Positions 33,448-42,900 of a DNA stretch of 64,000 bases are shown piece by piece. The notes below the pieces were generated by a model, which saw only the letters and a program-made list of their open reading frames with translations, made no database searches and had not been told where the DNA came from. The position numbers and the translations under genes are program-made. The DNA comes from Paenalcaligenes sp021793095 (GTDB lineage Bacteria > Pseudomonadota > Gammaproteobacteria > Burkholderiales > Burkholderiaceae_B): assembly GCA_027317645.1 (NCBI GenBank), contig DAHVQS010000005.1:20030-84029 (forward strand), given 5' to 3'. The stretch's first letter is position 1. Every line of letters starts with the position of its first letter.

Positions 33448-33476
33448 CTTGAAAAATGCTGAGTGCGCCGCGATAT
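33448..33476 (+). promoter_or_regulatory. Candidate sigma32 heat-shock promoter for clpB
   Basis: CTTGAAA (33448-33454), a 14-base spacer and CGCGATAT (33469-33476) match the RpoH pattern CTTGAAA-N13-16-CCCCATNT with two mismatches in the -10 part. It lies about 90 bases before clpB. The rest of the 305-base fnr-clpB gap is AT-rich and shows no gene. The fnr promoter on the other strand was not resolved. Confidence 0.6.
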
Positions 33477-33565
33477 ACATTATATAGATTGATAAAAGAA
33501 ACAGTGCATAAATGAGCGAGCGCTGTAGTGAGAATGCAGATTGATAACAAAGGCTAGGAAATATA

Positions 33566-36169
33566 ATGCGTATTGATAAGTTTACAACAAAGTTCCAACA
33601 AGCTTTGGCTGATGCCCAAAGCTTAGCGATGCAAAAGCATCATGCTTACTTAGAGCCTGTGCATGTGCTATGGGCTCTATTAGAAGATAATGATTCGGGG
33701 GCCGCCAGTTTATTTGCCCGAGCCGGTGCGTCTGTACAACGGTTACGTGCTGAGGTGCAAAACGCAATCGATGCGCTGCCCGAAGTACAGGGTCAGGGCG
33801 CCGAACTCAATATTAGTCGCGACTTGCAAAGAGCCTTGGCACTGACCGACAAAGAGGCCAAGGACCGCGGTGATACCTATATTGCTGGCGAGCTATTTTT
33901 ACTGGCGCTGACTCGCGATAAAGGGCGGGTGGGTCAATTGTTGCGTGATGCTGGTGTCCAAGAATCGGCATTGCAAAGCGCGATTGATGAAGTGCGCGGC
34001 GGGGCTTCCGTAGACAGTGCAGATGCGGATGAGCAACGCGAGGCATTGGCTAAATACACCATGGATCTGACCGAGCAGGCCCGCTTGGGCAAGCTGGATC
34101 CGGTGATTGGCCGTGATGATGAGATCCGTCGATCCGTACAGATTTTACAACGACGCACCAAAAATAACCCTGTGCTCATTGGTGAGCCTGGGGTGGGTAA
34201 GACCGCTATTGTCGAGGGGTTGGCACAGCGCATTGTGAATAATGAGGTGCCTGAGAACCTAAAAGGAAAACGTTTGCTGGTGCTGGATTTGGCGGCTTTG
34301 CTTGCCGGGGCCAAGTTCCGAGGTGAGTTTGAAGAGCGCCTAAAGGCCGTACTCAAAGAGCTGAGCCAAGATGCCGGTAAGACCATTCTCTTTATTGACG
34401 AAATTCATATGGTCGTTGGGGCAGGCAAGGCTGAGGGGGCGATGGATGCGGGCAATATGCTCAAGCCAGCTTTGGCGCGTGGGGAATTACATTGTATTGG
34501 CGCGACGACATTGGATGAATATCGCCAATATATAGAAAAAGATGCTGCTTTAGAGCGTCGTTTCCAGCGCGTGCAGGTGGATGAGCCCGATGTTCCCTCA
34601 ACCATTGCTATTTTGCGCGGCCTGCGAGAGCGCTACGAGCTACACCACGGGGTGGCCATCACCGACCCTGCGATTGTGTCCGCTGCTGAGCTGTCACAGC
34701 GTTATATCACTGATCGCTTCCTGCCTGATAAGGCCATTGACCTCATTGACGAGGCAGCAGCGCGCATCCGCATGGAAATAGATTCCAAGCCCGAGGTGAT
34801 GGACAAGCTCGATCGCCGCATGATTCAGTTGAAAATTGAGCGCGAAGCGGTCAAAAAGGAAACGGACGATGCTTCCAAAAAGCGTTTGCAGGTCATCGAA
34901 GATGAGCTCGCACATTTAGAGCGCGAGTACAATGATTACGAAGAGGTATGGAAATCAGAAAAGGCAGCAGTACAAGGTTCGCAAGCAATCAAAGAAGAAA
35001 TTGATGAGGTGCGTGCCGAGATGGCTGAGTTGCAGCGTAAGGGACAATTCGATAAATTGGCCGAGCTGCAATACGGTAAATTGCCGCAGCTTGAAGAGCG
35101 CTTAAAAGCGGCTGAAGAGGGGCTTTCTGAGGCGGTCCATGATCAACCTCGCCTTATGCGTACTGAGGTAGGCGTTGAGGAAATTGCCGAGGTGGTCTCA
35201 CGTGCCACTGGGATTCCCGTGGCTCGGATGATGCAAGGGGAGCGGGAAAAACTGATTCAAATGGAGTCTCATTTGCATGAGCGCGTGATCGGACAAGATG
35301 AGGCGGTCACCTTGGTTGCTGATGCCATTCGACGCTCACGTGCGGGGTTAGCAGACCCGGGTCGGCCTTATGGTTCTTTCCTGTTTTTAGGGCCTACCGG
35401 TGTGGGGAAAACAGAGCTGAGCAAATCGCTTGCCGAGTTTCTCTTTGATTCTGAAGAGCACCTGATCCGCATCGACATGTCCGAGTTTATGGAAAAACAT
35501 TCAGTGGCACGTCTGATTGGTGCGCCTCCAGGGTATGTAGGGTATGAACAAGGCGGATACTTGACCGAGGCAGTACGCCGTAAGCCTTATAGTGTCATTT
35601 TGTTGGATGAGGTAGAAAAGGCACACCCCGATGTCTTTAATGTGTTGTTGCAAGTCTTAGATGATGGACGTTTGACGGATGGTCAGGGCAGAACGGTGGA
35701 TTTCAAAAATACCGTGATTATCATGACCTCTAATTTGGGTTCGCACCATATCCAAGCGATGGCTGATGAGCCTTATGAAAAAGTTAAAGATGTGGTTTGG
35801 GATGAGCTCAAAACCTCTTTCCGCCCAGAGTTCTTAAACCGTATTGATGAGGTGGTAGTATTCCATAGCTTGGATGCCAAGCATATCCAGGCCATTGCTC
35901 AGATACAGATTCAGCGTCTGGCAGATCGTCTCGAAGAGCGTCATCTCGAGTTGGATGTGAGCGCCGCAGCGTTGGCAGAATTGGCCAAGGTAGGCTTCGA
36001 TCCAGTATTTGGGGCACGTCCCCTCAAGAGAGCAGTGCAGCAATATTTGGAAAACCCATTGGCCAAAAAGATCCTGCAAGGTGACTTCGCCGAAGGCGAT
36101 ATGATTCAAGTTGATTTTGAGGCCGATGACTTTGTGTTCAACAAAGTGGGCTCGGTCGCTGCAGCTTAA
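33566..36169 (+). CDS. clpB: ATP-dependent disaggregase ClpB
   Basis: ClpB pulls proteins out of aggregates together with DnaK. The 867-residue protein has an N-terminal repeat domain, a first AAA+ module with Walker A GEPGVGKT and Walker B ILFIDEIHM, a coiled-coil middle domain (about residues 400-525, ending LPQLEERLKAAEE), and a second AAA+ module with GPTGVGKTELSKSLAEF and VILLDEVEKAHPDV. The length is typical. AGGAAA precedes the ATG. A heat-shock promoter candidate and a strong terminator flank the gene, so it is monocistronic. Confidence 0.98.
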   Translation: MRIDKFTTKFQQALADAQSLAMQKHHAYLEPVHVLWALLEDNDSGAASLFARAGASVQRLRAEVQNAIDALPEVQGQGAELNISRDLQRALALTDKEAKDRGDTYIAGELFLLALTRDKGRVGQLLRDAGVQESALQSAIDEVRGGASVDSADADEQREALAKYTMDLTEQARLGKLDPVIGRDDEIRRSVQILQRRTKNNPVLIGEPGVGKTAIVEGLAQRIVNNEVPENLKGKRLLVLDLAALLAGAKFRGEFEERLKAVLKELSQDAGKTILFIDEIHMVVGAGKAEGAMDAGNMLKPALARGELHCIGATTLDEYRQYIEKDAALERRFQRVQVDEPDVPSTIAILRGLRERYELHHGVAITDPAIVSAAELSQRYITDRFLPDKAIDLIDEAAARIRMEIDSKPEVMDKLDRRMIQLKIEREAVKKETDDASKKRLQVIEDELAHLEREYNDYEEVWKSEKAAVQGSQAIKEEIDEVRAEMAELQRKGQFDKLAELQYGKLPQLEERLKAAEEGLSEAVHDQPRLMRTEVGVEEIAEVVSRATGIPVARMMQGEREKLIQMESHLHERVIGQDEAVTLVADAIRRSRAGLADPGRPYGSFLFLGPTGVGKTELSKSLAEFLFDSEEHLIRIDMSEFMEKHSVARLIGAPPGYVGYEQGGYLTEAVRRKPYSVILLDEVEKAHPDVFNVLLQVLDDGRLTDGQGRTVDFKNTVIIMTSNLGSHHIQAMADEPYEKVKDVVWDELKTSFRPEFLNRIDEVVVFHSLDAKHIQAIAQIQIQRLADRLEERHLELDVSAAALAELAKVGFDPVFGARPLKRAVQQYLENPLAKKILQGDFAEGDMIQVDFEADDFVFNKVGSVAAA

Positions 36170-36205
36170 ATTCAGAGCAGTATTGTCTGCGCCCATAGGG
36201 CAGCA

Positions 36206-36243
36206 AAAAAGCGCCGATACCTTTCGAGGTGTCGGCGCTTTTT
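36206..36243 (+). terminator. Terminator after clpB
   Basis: A stem of about 17 base pairs with a TTCG loop, built on GCGCCGATACCT / AGGTGTCGGCGC with flanking A and T tracts. The symmetric A/T tracts could also serve the convergent queH gene. Confidence 0.9.
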
Positions 36244-36282
36244 ATGGGCCATAAGTTTGTAAACTGGGTGACCTAGGGGCAG

Positions 36283-36960
36283 TTAGACAAAGTCATCTTT
36301 GTCGTTAATGCCGTAGAATTTGACGCCTATTTCTATAGGGCCGCGGCCGCGTTCACGGCGTCGGCGGTTAGTGTCACGTAACGAGTAGATACAGCCGCAG
36401 TATTCTTGTTGGTAAAAGTTTTCGCGTTTGCTGATATCGAGCATGCGCTGAGCACCGCCCTGGCGCCTCCAGTTGTAGGTCCAGTAAGTCAAATCATCGT
36501 AGCGTGAGGCGGCACGTATCCCGGAATCATTGATTTGCTGCATGTCTTTCCAACGCGAGATGCCCAAGGAGCTAGTAAAGGTATCAAAGCCATGTTCGTG
36601 GGCATACAGTGCGGTACGCTCAAAGCGCATATCAAAGCAAACGGTGCAGCGTAACCCGCGCTCGGGTTCGTACTCTAATCCTTGGACACGCTCGAACCAA
36701 TTATCGACATCATAATCAGCATCAATAAATTCAATATTGTGCTCTCGAGCATAGCGAATATTTTCCTCTTTGCGGATTTCGTACTCTTCGCGCGGATGGA
36801 TATTAGGGTTGTAGAAAAATATCGCGTACTCAATCCCAGAGGCGGTCATGGCCTCCATGACCTCGCCAGAACAAGGCGCGCAGCATGAGTGCAGGAGCAC
36901 CTTGTGGGTGTGCTTAGGAGGAGTAAGCGGTTTGCGGTTTTTAAGCGTATCGACTGTCAT
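36283..36960 (-). CDS. queH: Epoxyqueuosine reductase QueH
   Basis: QueH performs the last step of queuosine synthesis, reducing epoxyqueuosine in tRNA, as an alternative to the unrelated QueG. The protein has HSCCAPCSGEV near residue 23, RCTVCFDMRFERTA in the middle and QEYCGCIYSL near the end, the cysteine sets that bind the iron-sulfur cluster. I chose ATG 36960 (225 residues), giving MTVDTLKNRKP; the frame opens 78 bases further upstream, and neither start has a clear ribosome binding site. It is convergent with clpB and lies downstream of glnE. Confidence 0.92.
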   Translation of the reverse strand: MTVDTLKNRKPLTPPKHTHKVLLHSCCAPCSGEVMEAMTASGIEYAIFFYNPNIHPREEYEIRKEENIRYAREHNIEFIDADYDVDNWFERVQGLEYEPERGLRCTVCFDMRFERTALYAHEHGFDTFTSSLGISRWKDMQQINDSGIRAASRYDDLTYWTYNWRRQGGAQRMLDISKRENFYQQEYCGCIYSLRDTNRRRRERGRGPIEIGVKFYGINDKDDFV

Positions 36961-37066
36961 GAGGTGATGGAAAGCACAGTAAAAAAGGTAATCATAAAAA
37001 AATACGAACACGAACTCTTTAAGGCATGGGGTGCCCATCTAAAGGATGGGAGCATCCTCAAGCGGT

Positions 37067-39847
37067 TTAATTTTCAAAGATATAGCGCCATAAATCAAGT
37101 ACAGCCTGGCGATAAGGCTGAGCCTGTGGATCAGGAATGCGTGCGCCAGGATGCCCCTGTAGGCGTAAGCCATGCTGTTTGCGTCGGTAAAACCGATAGC
37201 TGTCAATAACGGGCATGGCCAGTGTTTGTGGGATGAGTTGGTGTTGGCTGGCAATACTCAATAGAGCAATGTTACCTAGGTTTTCTACCAGTTTAGGCAC
37301 TTTATAGGCATAATTCAACACCAAGTATTGCGTGATAAATTCAACATCTACCATCCCTCCGCGGTCATGTTTCAGATCAAATAAGTCGGTTGGGTTGGGG
37401 TGCCCCTGCGATATTTTGGCACGGATATCCAGGATGTTATTTTTTAAAAAACGGTTGCTGCGCTTTTGCTGCAAAATTGCACGCCGCAAACGTTCAAAAC
37501 GCGCCCCGATGGCTGGGGCGCCTGCGGTAAAACGGGCTCGGGTGATGGCCTGATGTTCCCATGTCCAGGCCTTGGTACGCTGATAGCTCTCAAAGGTATC
37601 GGTGTTGACTGCAATCAAGCCTGCATTGCCATCAGGGCGTAGCCGCATGTCCACCTCATATAAGCGACCTGATGACGTAAGGGTCGACAGCCAGCTCACC
37701 ATACGGCGTGCTAAACGCACGTAGCTTTCTATTTCTGCGGCGCTATTGCCCTCATACAAAAACACCAAATCTAGATCGGAGGCGTAACCCAGCTCTTTGC
37801 CGCCCAGCTTTCCATAAGAGATGACCGCAAAATTATGATTCAGTGGGGCATCAGGATAGGTATCGCGGACTTGTGTCCAAGTCCATTGGAGGGCATGTTC
37901 GAGCATATAGTCTGCCAAATAAGACAATTGATCGGCCAAGCTTTCTACAGAAAATAACCCCTCTAAGTCTTGGGCCAGTAGTTGAAAGATGACTTGATGC
38001 TGTACATCGCGCATGATGTTCATCTGCTTTTCTACATCAAAACTACCATCTGGCAATCGACATGCTTGCAGATCGTTGCCCAGTTGAGTGCTCAGCGCAG
38101 GAAAATCCACGGGACTCATTAGGCGATGCCACTGAGTTAATCGGTGCAGGACCAGCGGATATTGGGTGAGATATTGGGCGGCCCATGGGCTAGAGGCCAG
38201 GATTTTGCAGCAGCGGCTCACTGTTTCTGGGTAAACGCTAAAGAGGCTTAGATAGGCGCTACGTAAGGCAATTTGGTCGAATAATCGCCAGATGCGGGGG
38301 GCTGTTTCTAGTGGATGCTCAGTGTTTAGTAGCGCCTCTTTAAAGGCGTTGGCCAGTTGCTCGATGCGCTGGCGGGTATGTTCATTTAAACGTTGGCCGC
38401 GTTGCGATTGAAAAAATTGTTGCTGTAATTGGGCCCATACGCTTTCTAGCTGTCGATGTGTGTCTTGGTCGGCGAGACTGTGAATGACAGCGTGGTTGCT
38501 GTGTGCATGCTCTGGGGGGCTGGTATCGTCATGACTGGGTTTGGGATGCGGCCGTAATTCGGGAACACCGGCAATGCGAAATGCATTTTTAAAGGCGGTG
38601 CTGACCTCGGAACGACATTGTTGTAGCTGGGCGTTAAATTGGGGTGCGGTCATCCCTAACAGGGCGGCTAAAGCGTCGATTTCTGCGAGGTCTGTGGGGA
38701 GCAGATGGGTTTGGTTATCGTCTCTAAACTGTAGTAGGTGTTCGATGGCGCGTAAAAAATCATAATGATTGGCCAGGGTGCGCGCCAAGTCGGGCGCGAT
38801 GAGCCCAGCACGTATTTGTGCTTGTAAGGCCGCATGGAGGTTGGTCTGCTGCAACGAGGGAGAGTGGCCACCGTGAATCAATTGATTGAGTTGCACAATA
38901 AATTCTATTTCACGAATACTGCCATCGCCAATTTTGATGTTTAAACTGTCATCCAGCTTTCTACGGTGGCGTACCGTTTGTTGCCAGTCATCACGGATTT
39001 GTGCGCGCAAATCGCGCAAAGGCATGAGGGCATCAAAGTCTAGGTACTTTCTATATACAAAAGGTTGGCGAATACTTTCTAGTCTTTGTTGACTTTGAAT
39101 GTCGCTGGCGGAATCACGTAGCGGGATAGGTCGGGCTTTGATCCAGGCATAACGCTCCCAATCACGGCCCTGTTTGATAAAGTATTGATGAAGGCCTTGT
39201 AAACTCCACACCAATGGGCCAGCGTCGCCATCAGGGCGCAAACGCAGATCCGTGCGAAAAACAATGCCTTCAACGGTGTGCTGAGAAAGCGTTGAGAGTA
39301 GGCGTTGGGTCAGTCGAGTATAAAATTCGTGAAAGCTTAGCGGTCGAGGGCCTTGGGTCTCCCCCTCGTGTGGGTATAGGACGATAAAATCAATGTCCGA
39401 AGAAACATTGAGTTCATCGCCTCCCCACTTGCCCATGGCGACAATGATCAAATCCAAGGGCTCACCCGTTTTGGGGTCAGTGGGGGCTCCGTGGTTGGCG
39501 GCTAATTGATCCCACCAGAACAGATAGGCTTTACGTAGGCATTGTTCGGCCAGTAGGCTCATTATTCGGCCTGTTTCTTGGGGCTGTGCGCGTCGCGTCA
39601 CCTCGCGCAGATACTGCACAAAAAACACTTGATCGCGGACGCGGCGCAGTACTTCTTTTAAGCTTTCTGCGTCCGTATCATGGGTCACAGGAGCGGCTGC
39701 CCACCATTGGGCGAGGCGTTGGGCGGTGATGGGCTCTAAATAATGTTGCCGCAACCAGTGCTGAAAGTCAGGGTCGCGGTTTAACTTGCGTTTAAGTGCA
39801 CGTGACCATTCAAAGGCACGGGCGAGTTCAGATTGGTGATGTGGCAT
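37067..39847 (-). CDS. glnE: Bifunctional glutamine synthetase adenylyltransferase/adenylyl-removing enzyme
   Basis: GlnE adds and removes AMP on glutamine synthetase in response to PII, tuning nitrogen assimilation. The large protein contains two nucleotidyltransferase domains: WGGDELNVSSDIDFIVLYP in the N-terminal half and YGKLGGKELGYASDLDLVFL in the C-terminal half, each with the DxD metal pair. Helical linkers separate them. I chose ATG 39847 (926 residues); a TTG at 39892 adds 15 residues. It is divergent from yhdP, with a short gap. Confidence 0.96.
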   Translation of the reverse strand: MPHHQSELARAFEWSRALKRKLNRDPDFQHWLRQHYLEPITAQRLAQWWAAAPVTHDTDAESLKEVLRRVRDQVFFVQYLREVTRRAQPQETGRIMSLLAEQCLRKAYLFWWDQLAANHGAPTDPKTGEPLDLIIVAMGKWGGDELNVSSDIDFIVLYPHEGETQGPRPLSFHEFYTRLTQRLLSTLSQHTVEGIVFRTDLRLRPDGDAGPLVWSLQGLHQYFIKQGRDWERYAWIKARPIPLRDSASDIQSQQRLESIRQPFVYRKYLDFDALMPLRDLRAQIRDDWQQTVRHRRKLDDSLNIKIGDGSIREIEFIVQLNQLIHGGHSPSLQQTNLHAALQAQIRAGLIAPDLARTLANHYDFLRAIEHLLQFRDDNQTHLLPTDLAEIDALAALLGMTAPQFNAQLQQCRSEVSTAFKNAFRIAGVPELRPHPKPSHDDTSPPEHAHSNHAVIHSLADQDTHRQLESVWAQLQQQFFQSQRGQRLNEHTRQRIEQLANAFKEALLNTEHPLETAPRIWRLFDQIALRSAYLSLFSVYPETVSRCCKILASSPWAAQYLTQYPLVLHRLTQWHRLMSPVDFPALSTQLGNDLQACRLPDGSFDVEKQMNIMRDVQHQVIFQLLAQDLEGLFSVESLADQLSYLADYMLEHALQWTWTQVRDTYPDAPLNHNFAVISYGKLGGKELGYASDLDLVFLYEGNSAAEIESYVRLARRMVSWLSTLTSSGRLYEVDMRLRPDGNAGLIAVNTDTFESYQRTKAWTWEHQAITRARFTAGAPAIGARFERLRRAILQQKRSNRFLKNNILDIRAKISQGHPNPTDLFDLKHDRGGMVDVEFITQYLVLNYAYKVPKLVENLGNIALLSIASQHQLIPQTLAMPVIDSYRFYRRKQHGLRLQGHPGARIPDPQAQPYRQAVLDLWRYIFEN

Positions 39848-39946
39848 GGGCAAAGCAGGTGTAGCGCAAATTAGGTGCAATGTGTTTACCAAATTTTATA
39901 GTAATCACTCTGCTGATTGTTTATAGTGTGAGTTTTTTACAGGTAC

Positions 39947-42900
39947 TTGTACCTGGACCATAGTTCAATAGGGCGAGGCTGGGTGTTTGCAAAACGTTTT
40001 CTCCGCATTGTAGTGTATTTGCTGCTGGCAATTTGCGTTGTTGCAGGCGTGACCTTTGCGGCGACAAAGTATTGGTTGCTGCCGTCCATTCATCTATGGA
40101 AAGAACCCATCACCCAGGCGCTATCACAGGCGGCGGGGGCGCCAGTGCAGATCGGCCATATTCGCGCTCGATGGCGGGGGGTTAGCCCTGAATTAGAGCT
40201 TGAGGATGTGGCTGTGTTTAATACGCGTGGACACGAGGTGCTCAGTATCCCGCATGCAGTGGGTCAGCTCAAACTCAGCAGCCTATGGGCACGCAGTCCT
40301 CATTTTGCTCATTTGAGCGTGACTGATCTGAGGTTGCTTGTGAGCCGGGATCAGGATGGGGATATTGATTTCTTTAGTCAGTCCACTCAAGCCGATCAGG
40401 CGACTGCAGATCAGAGTATGGATCTCAAGGCCGGTGTTTATCGCTGGCTTTCTCAGCAGGGTCGCCTGCAAATCAAAGAAAGTCATGTGGTATGGCAAGA
40501 TTTAACCACTGAGCAGCCCCCTTTGGCGTTGCAGATTGAGCATTTAAATTTGCAGCAGCAACACGGCACATTGCAGATCAACGGGTTATTGTCCAGTTTG
40601 CGGCATGCGCATACACAGCTGCGATTTAATAGTGAATGGCAGTTGCCCCCAAATACAGAAAAAGACGCCATTGAGGCGCCGACATTGGCTCAGGGGCAGT
40701 TACGCGTGCAGCTCGAGCAATTGCAGCCCTCGGCCTGGCGCCGTTGGGTGGACATGCCCAGCTTCCTTTACCAAGGGACGGTCAATGCCGATTTTCTTTT
40801 GGATATCAAAGATGAGGCTTTGGACCATGCCAAGGGATCGGTCAGTATAGAGCGCCCCTTTTGGGCCGATGGACGGCAATTACTTTCTATAGAGCCTCAG
40901 CCTTTTTTCCAAGCGCGTGCTGCTGATTTTCATTTTGAGCTCGATCAGCAGGCGTTGTCCTCGCTAGGCGAGCTCACCGCTGAGGGGCCTGTGCCCATGT
41001 CTCTGCCTGGGGCTCAGTGGCGCGTACAACTCCATGATTTAAATGTCCATGTGCCAGATGAGTTTTCATCGCCCCTATTTTTTAAGCACATTAGCCTAAA
41101 TGCAGATAGTGAGGTTGCCCCCGCACAAAACGTATCCCCAGCCGCTGTCGATAAGCCCCCTTCGTTGCTATCAATGGATTCAGCAGGGGTGGATACCTCA
41201 GCCGATGGTGGGTGGCGCATCAATGAGTTAGCTATTGATACTGGGGCGGGGCGGTTACAGTTACAAGGCGCGCTGCGTTTGGATGCTGAGGATCTATGGC
41301 TCAGCGAGGTTGATCTAAAGGGTGAGGGCGAGCATATTGCCTTGGCAAGGATCCACCAGTATTTCCCAAATAGTTTGGATCCTGATTTGCGTGACTGGCT
41401 ACAAGAGGGGCTCACCGCAGGTGAAATCTCACAATTAGACCTACAGTGGCAGGGTTTACTTGATGATTTCGAGTATTACCAAACGCGTGATACAGGACAG
41501 TTTCAACTGCAGGCCCAGATTCAGGGTGCCACCATAGATTATTACCCAGCAACGGCGGATGAGGCGGGTTGGCCTGCCATTACTGGGATGGATGGTGCCC
41601 TCTATTGGCAAAATGACGAAATGCGCATTGAGGTTGATAATGAGCCGTCATTGCAATTCAATGCTGATCGAGCAGCCCATATTCATCGTATTTCTGCGCA
41701 TATTGTTGATTTATATGAGCAGGCTGATTTACGGGTGGATGCACGCGGACAAGCTCCTGCTGATGATTTCTTTTTGCTTTGGAGCGATGCCAACTTGGGT
41801 GTCTTACTAGAAGATACGGTCGAGGTGCGCCAGCTCAGCGGAGCAGACTGGCAGGTCGAATTGTTACTTGATGTCCCACTGGGGTTGCCCGAAGAGGAAA
41901 TGGAGGCATTGACCAAAGTGCAGGGGACGGTGCACATGAATGCACCCACGACGGTTGCGTTGTGGCCCGAGTTTGCACCTTTAAGTCAGATGCAGGGTAA
42001 ATTTGGTTTTTCAGAAATCGGTGTGCATGATGTAGAGGTGTCAGCCCAATGGCTGGGTGGGGACTTTTCCATCCGAGGTGGGTTGGGTGCTCCTGAAACC
42101 AAGTTGCACATTCATGCACATCCGCACGCTGCCGCCTTGCAAGATTTTTATGAACACCCTGCAGTCAGTGTGCTGGATGGTGATTTTGCCGTGGCAGCGG
42201 TGTTGCATCTGGATGAGGCCGAGCATTTAGTCATTGCTGCTCAGAGTGACTTACAAGGGCTGTCTATTGATTTACCCGCCCCTTTACAAAAAACCAAGGC
42301 AGAAAAAAGCTGGCCCGTACAGCTGGATTGGCGACTGTTAGATGATGAAGGGGATAGGAACCAAATGCGCATGGCTTTGCAGGATCGGCTGTATGGCCAG
42401 GCGATTTTGGATTTTGAACAGCATCAGGTAGAGGCACTTGAGCTTTTTTCTGCGCCGCTCCCTGAAGATTCGCCAGTCTTAGAGACTGGGCAGTTTTGGG
42501 TAGATGTGCGCTATCCGTTTTTAGATATCGATGCATGGTGGGATTGGTTAGAGCACATTGATGCCGATGAGGATCCGGCGTGGGACTGGCCGGCGCCCAC
42601 ACAAGTGCGTTTGCAAGCTGATGAGATCTACGTATTAGGTTTTGGCCTAGAGTATTTCACCTATGCTCACCAGCAGCATGCCCTCGAGCAATGGCGGGCA
42701 GATATTAGCTCTGATCAAATCGCCGGCACGGTTTTTTGGGATAAACGCACCAGTGGGCAGCATCCATTTGGGCATGTGGATGCGCATTTTCATCGCTTTG
42801 ATGTGTTGGCTGATTTTGCGCCCAAAATAGGCGTGCAGCCTCCTAAAGGGGGGCGCGTGATTACTAAGGGCGATTTGAGTCAGACGGCCCATCAAAATGA

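Noticed and set aside
36961..37066. Small hairpins (AGGATG / CATCCT) between queH and glnE
   Set aside because: They are short and not followed by a T tract, and read-through from glnE to queH is equally likely.
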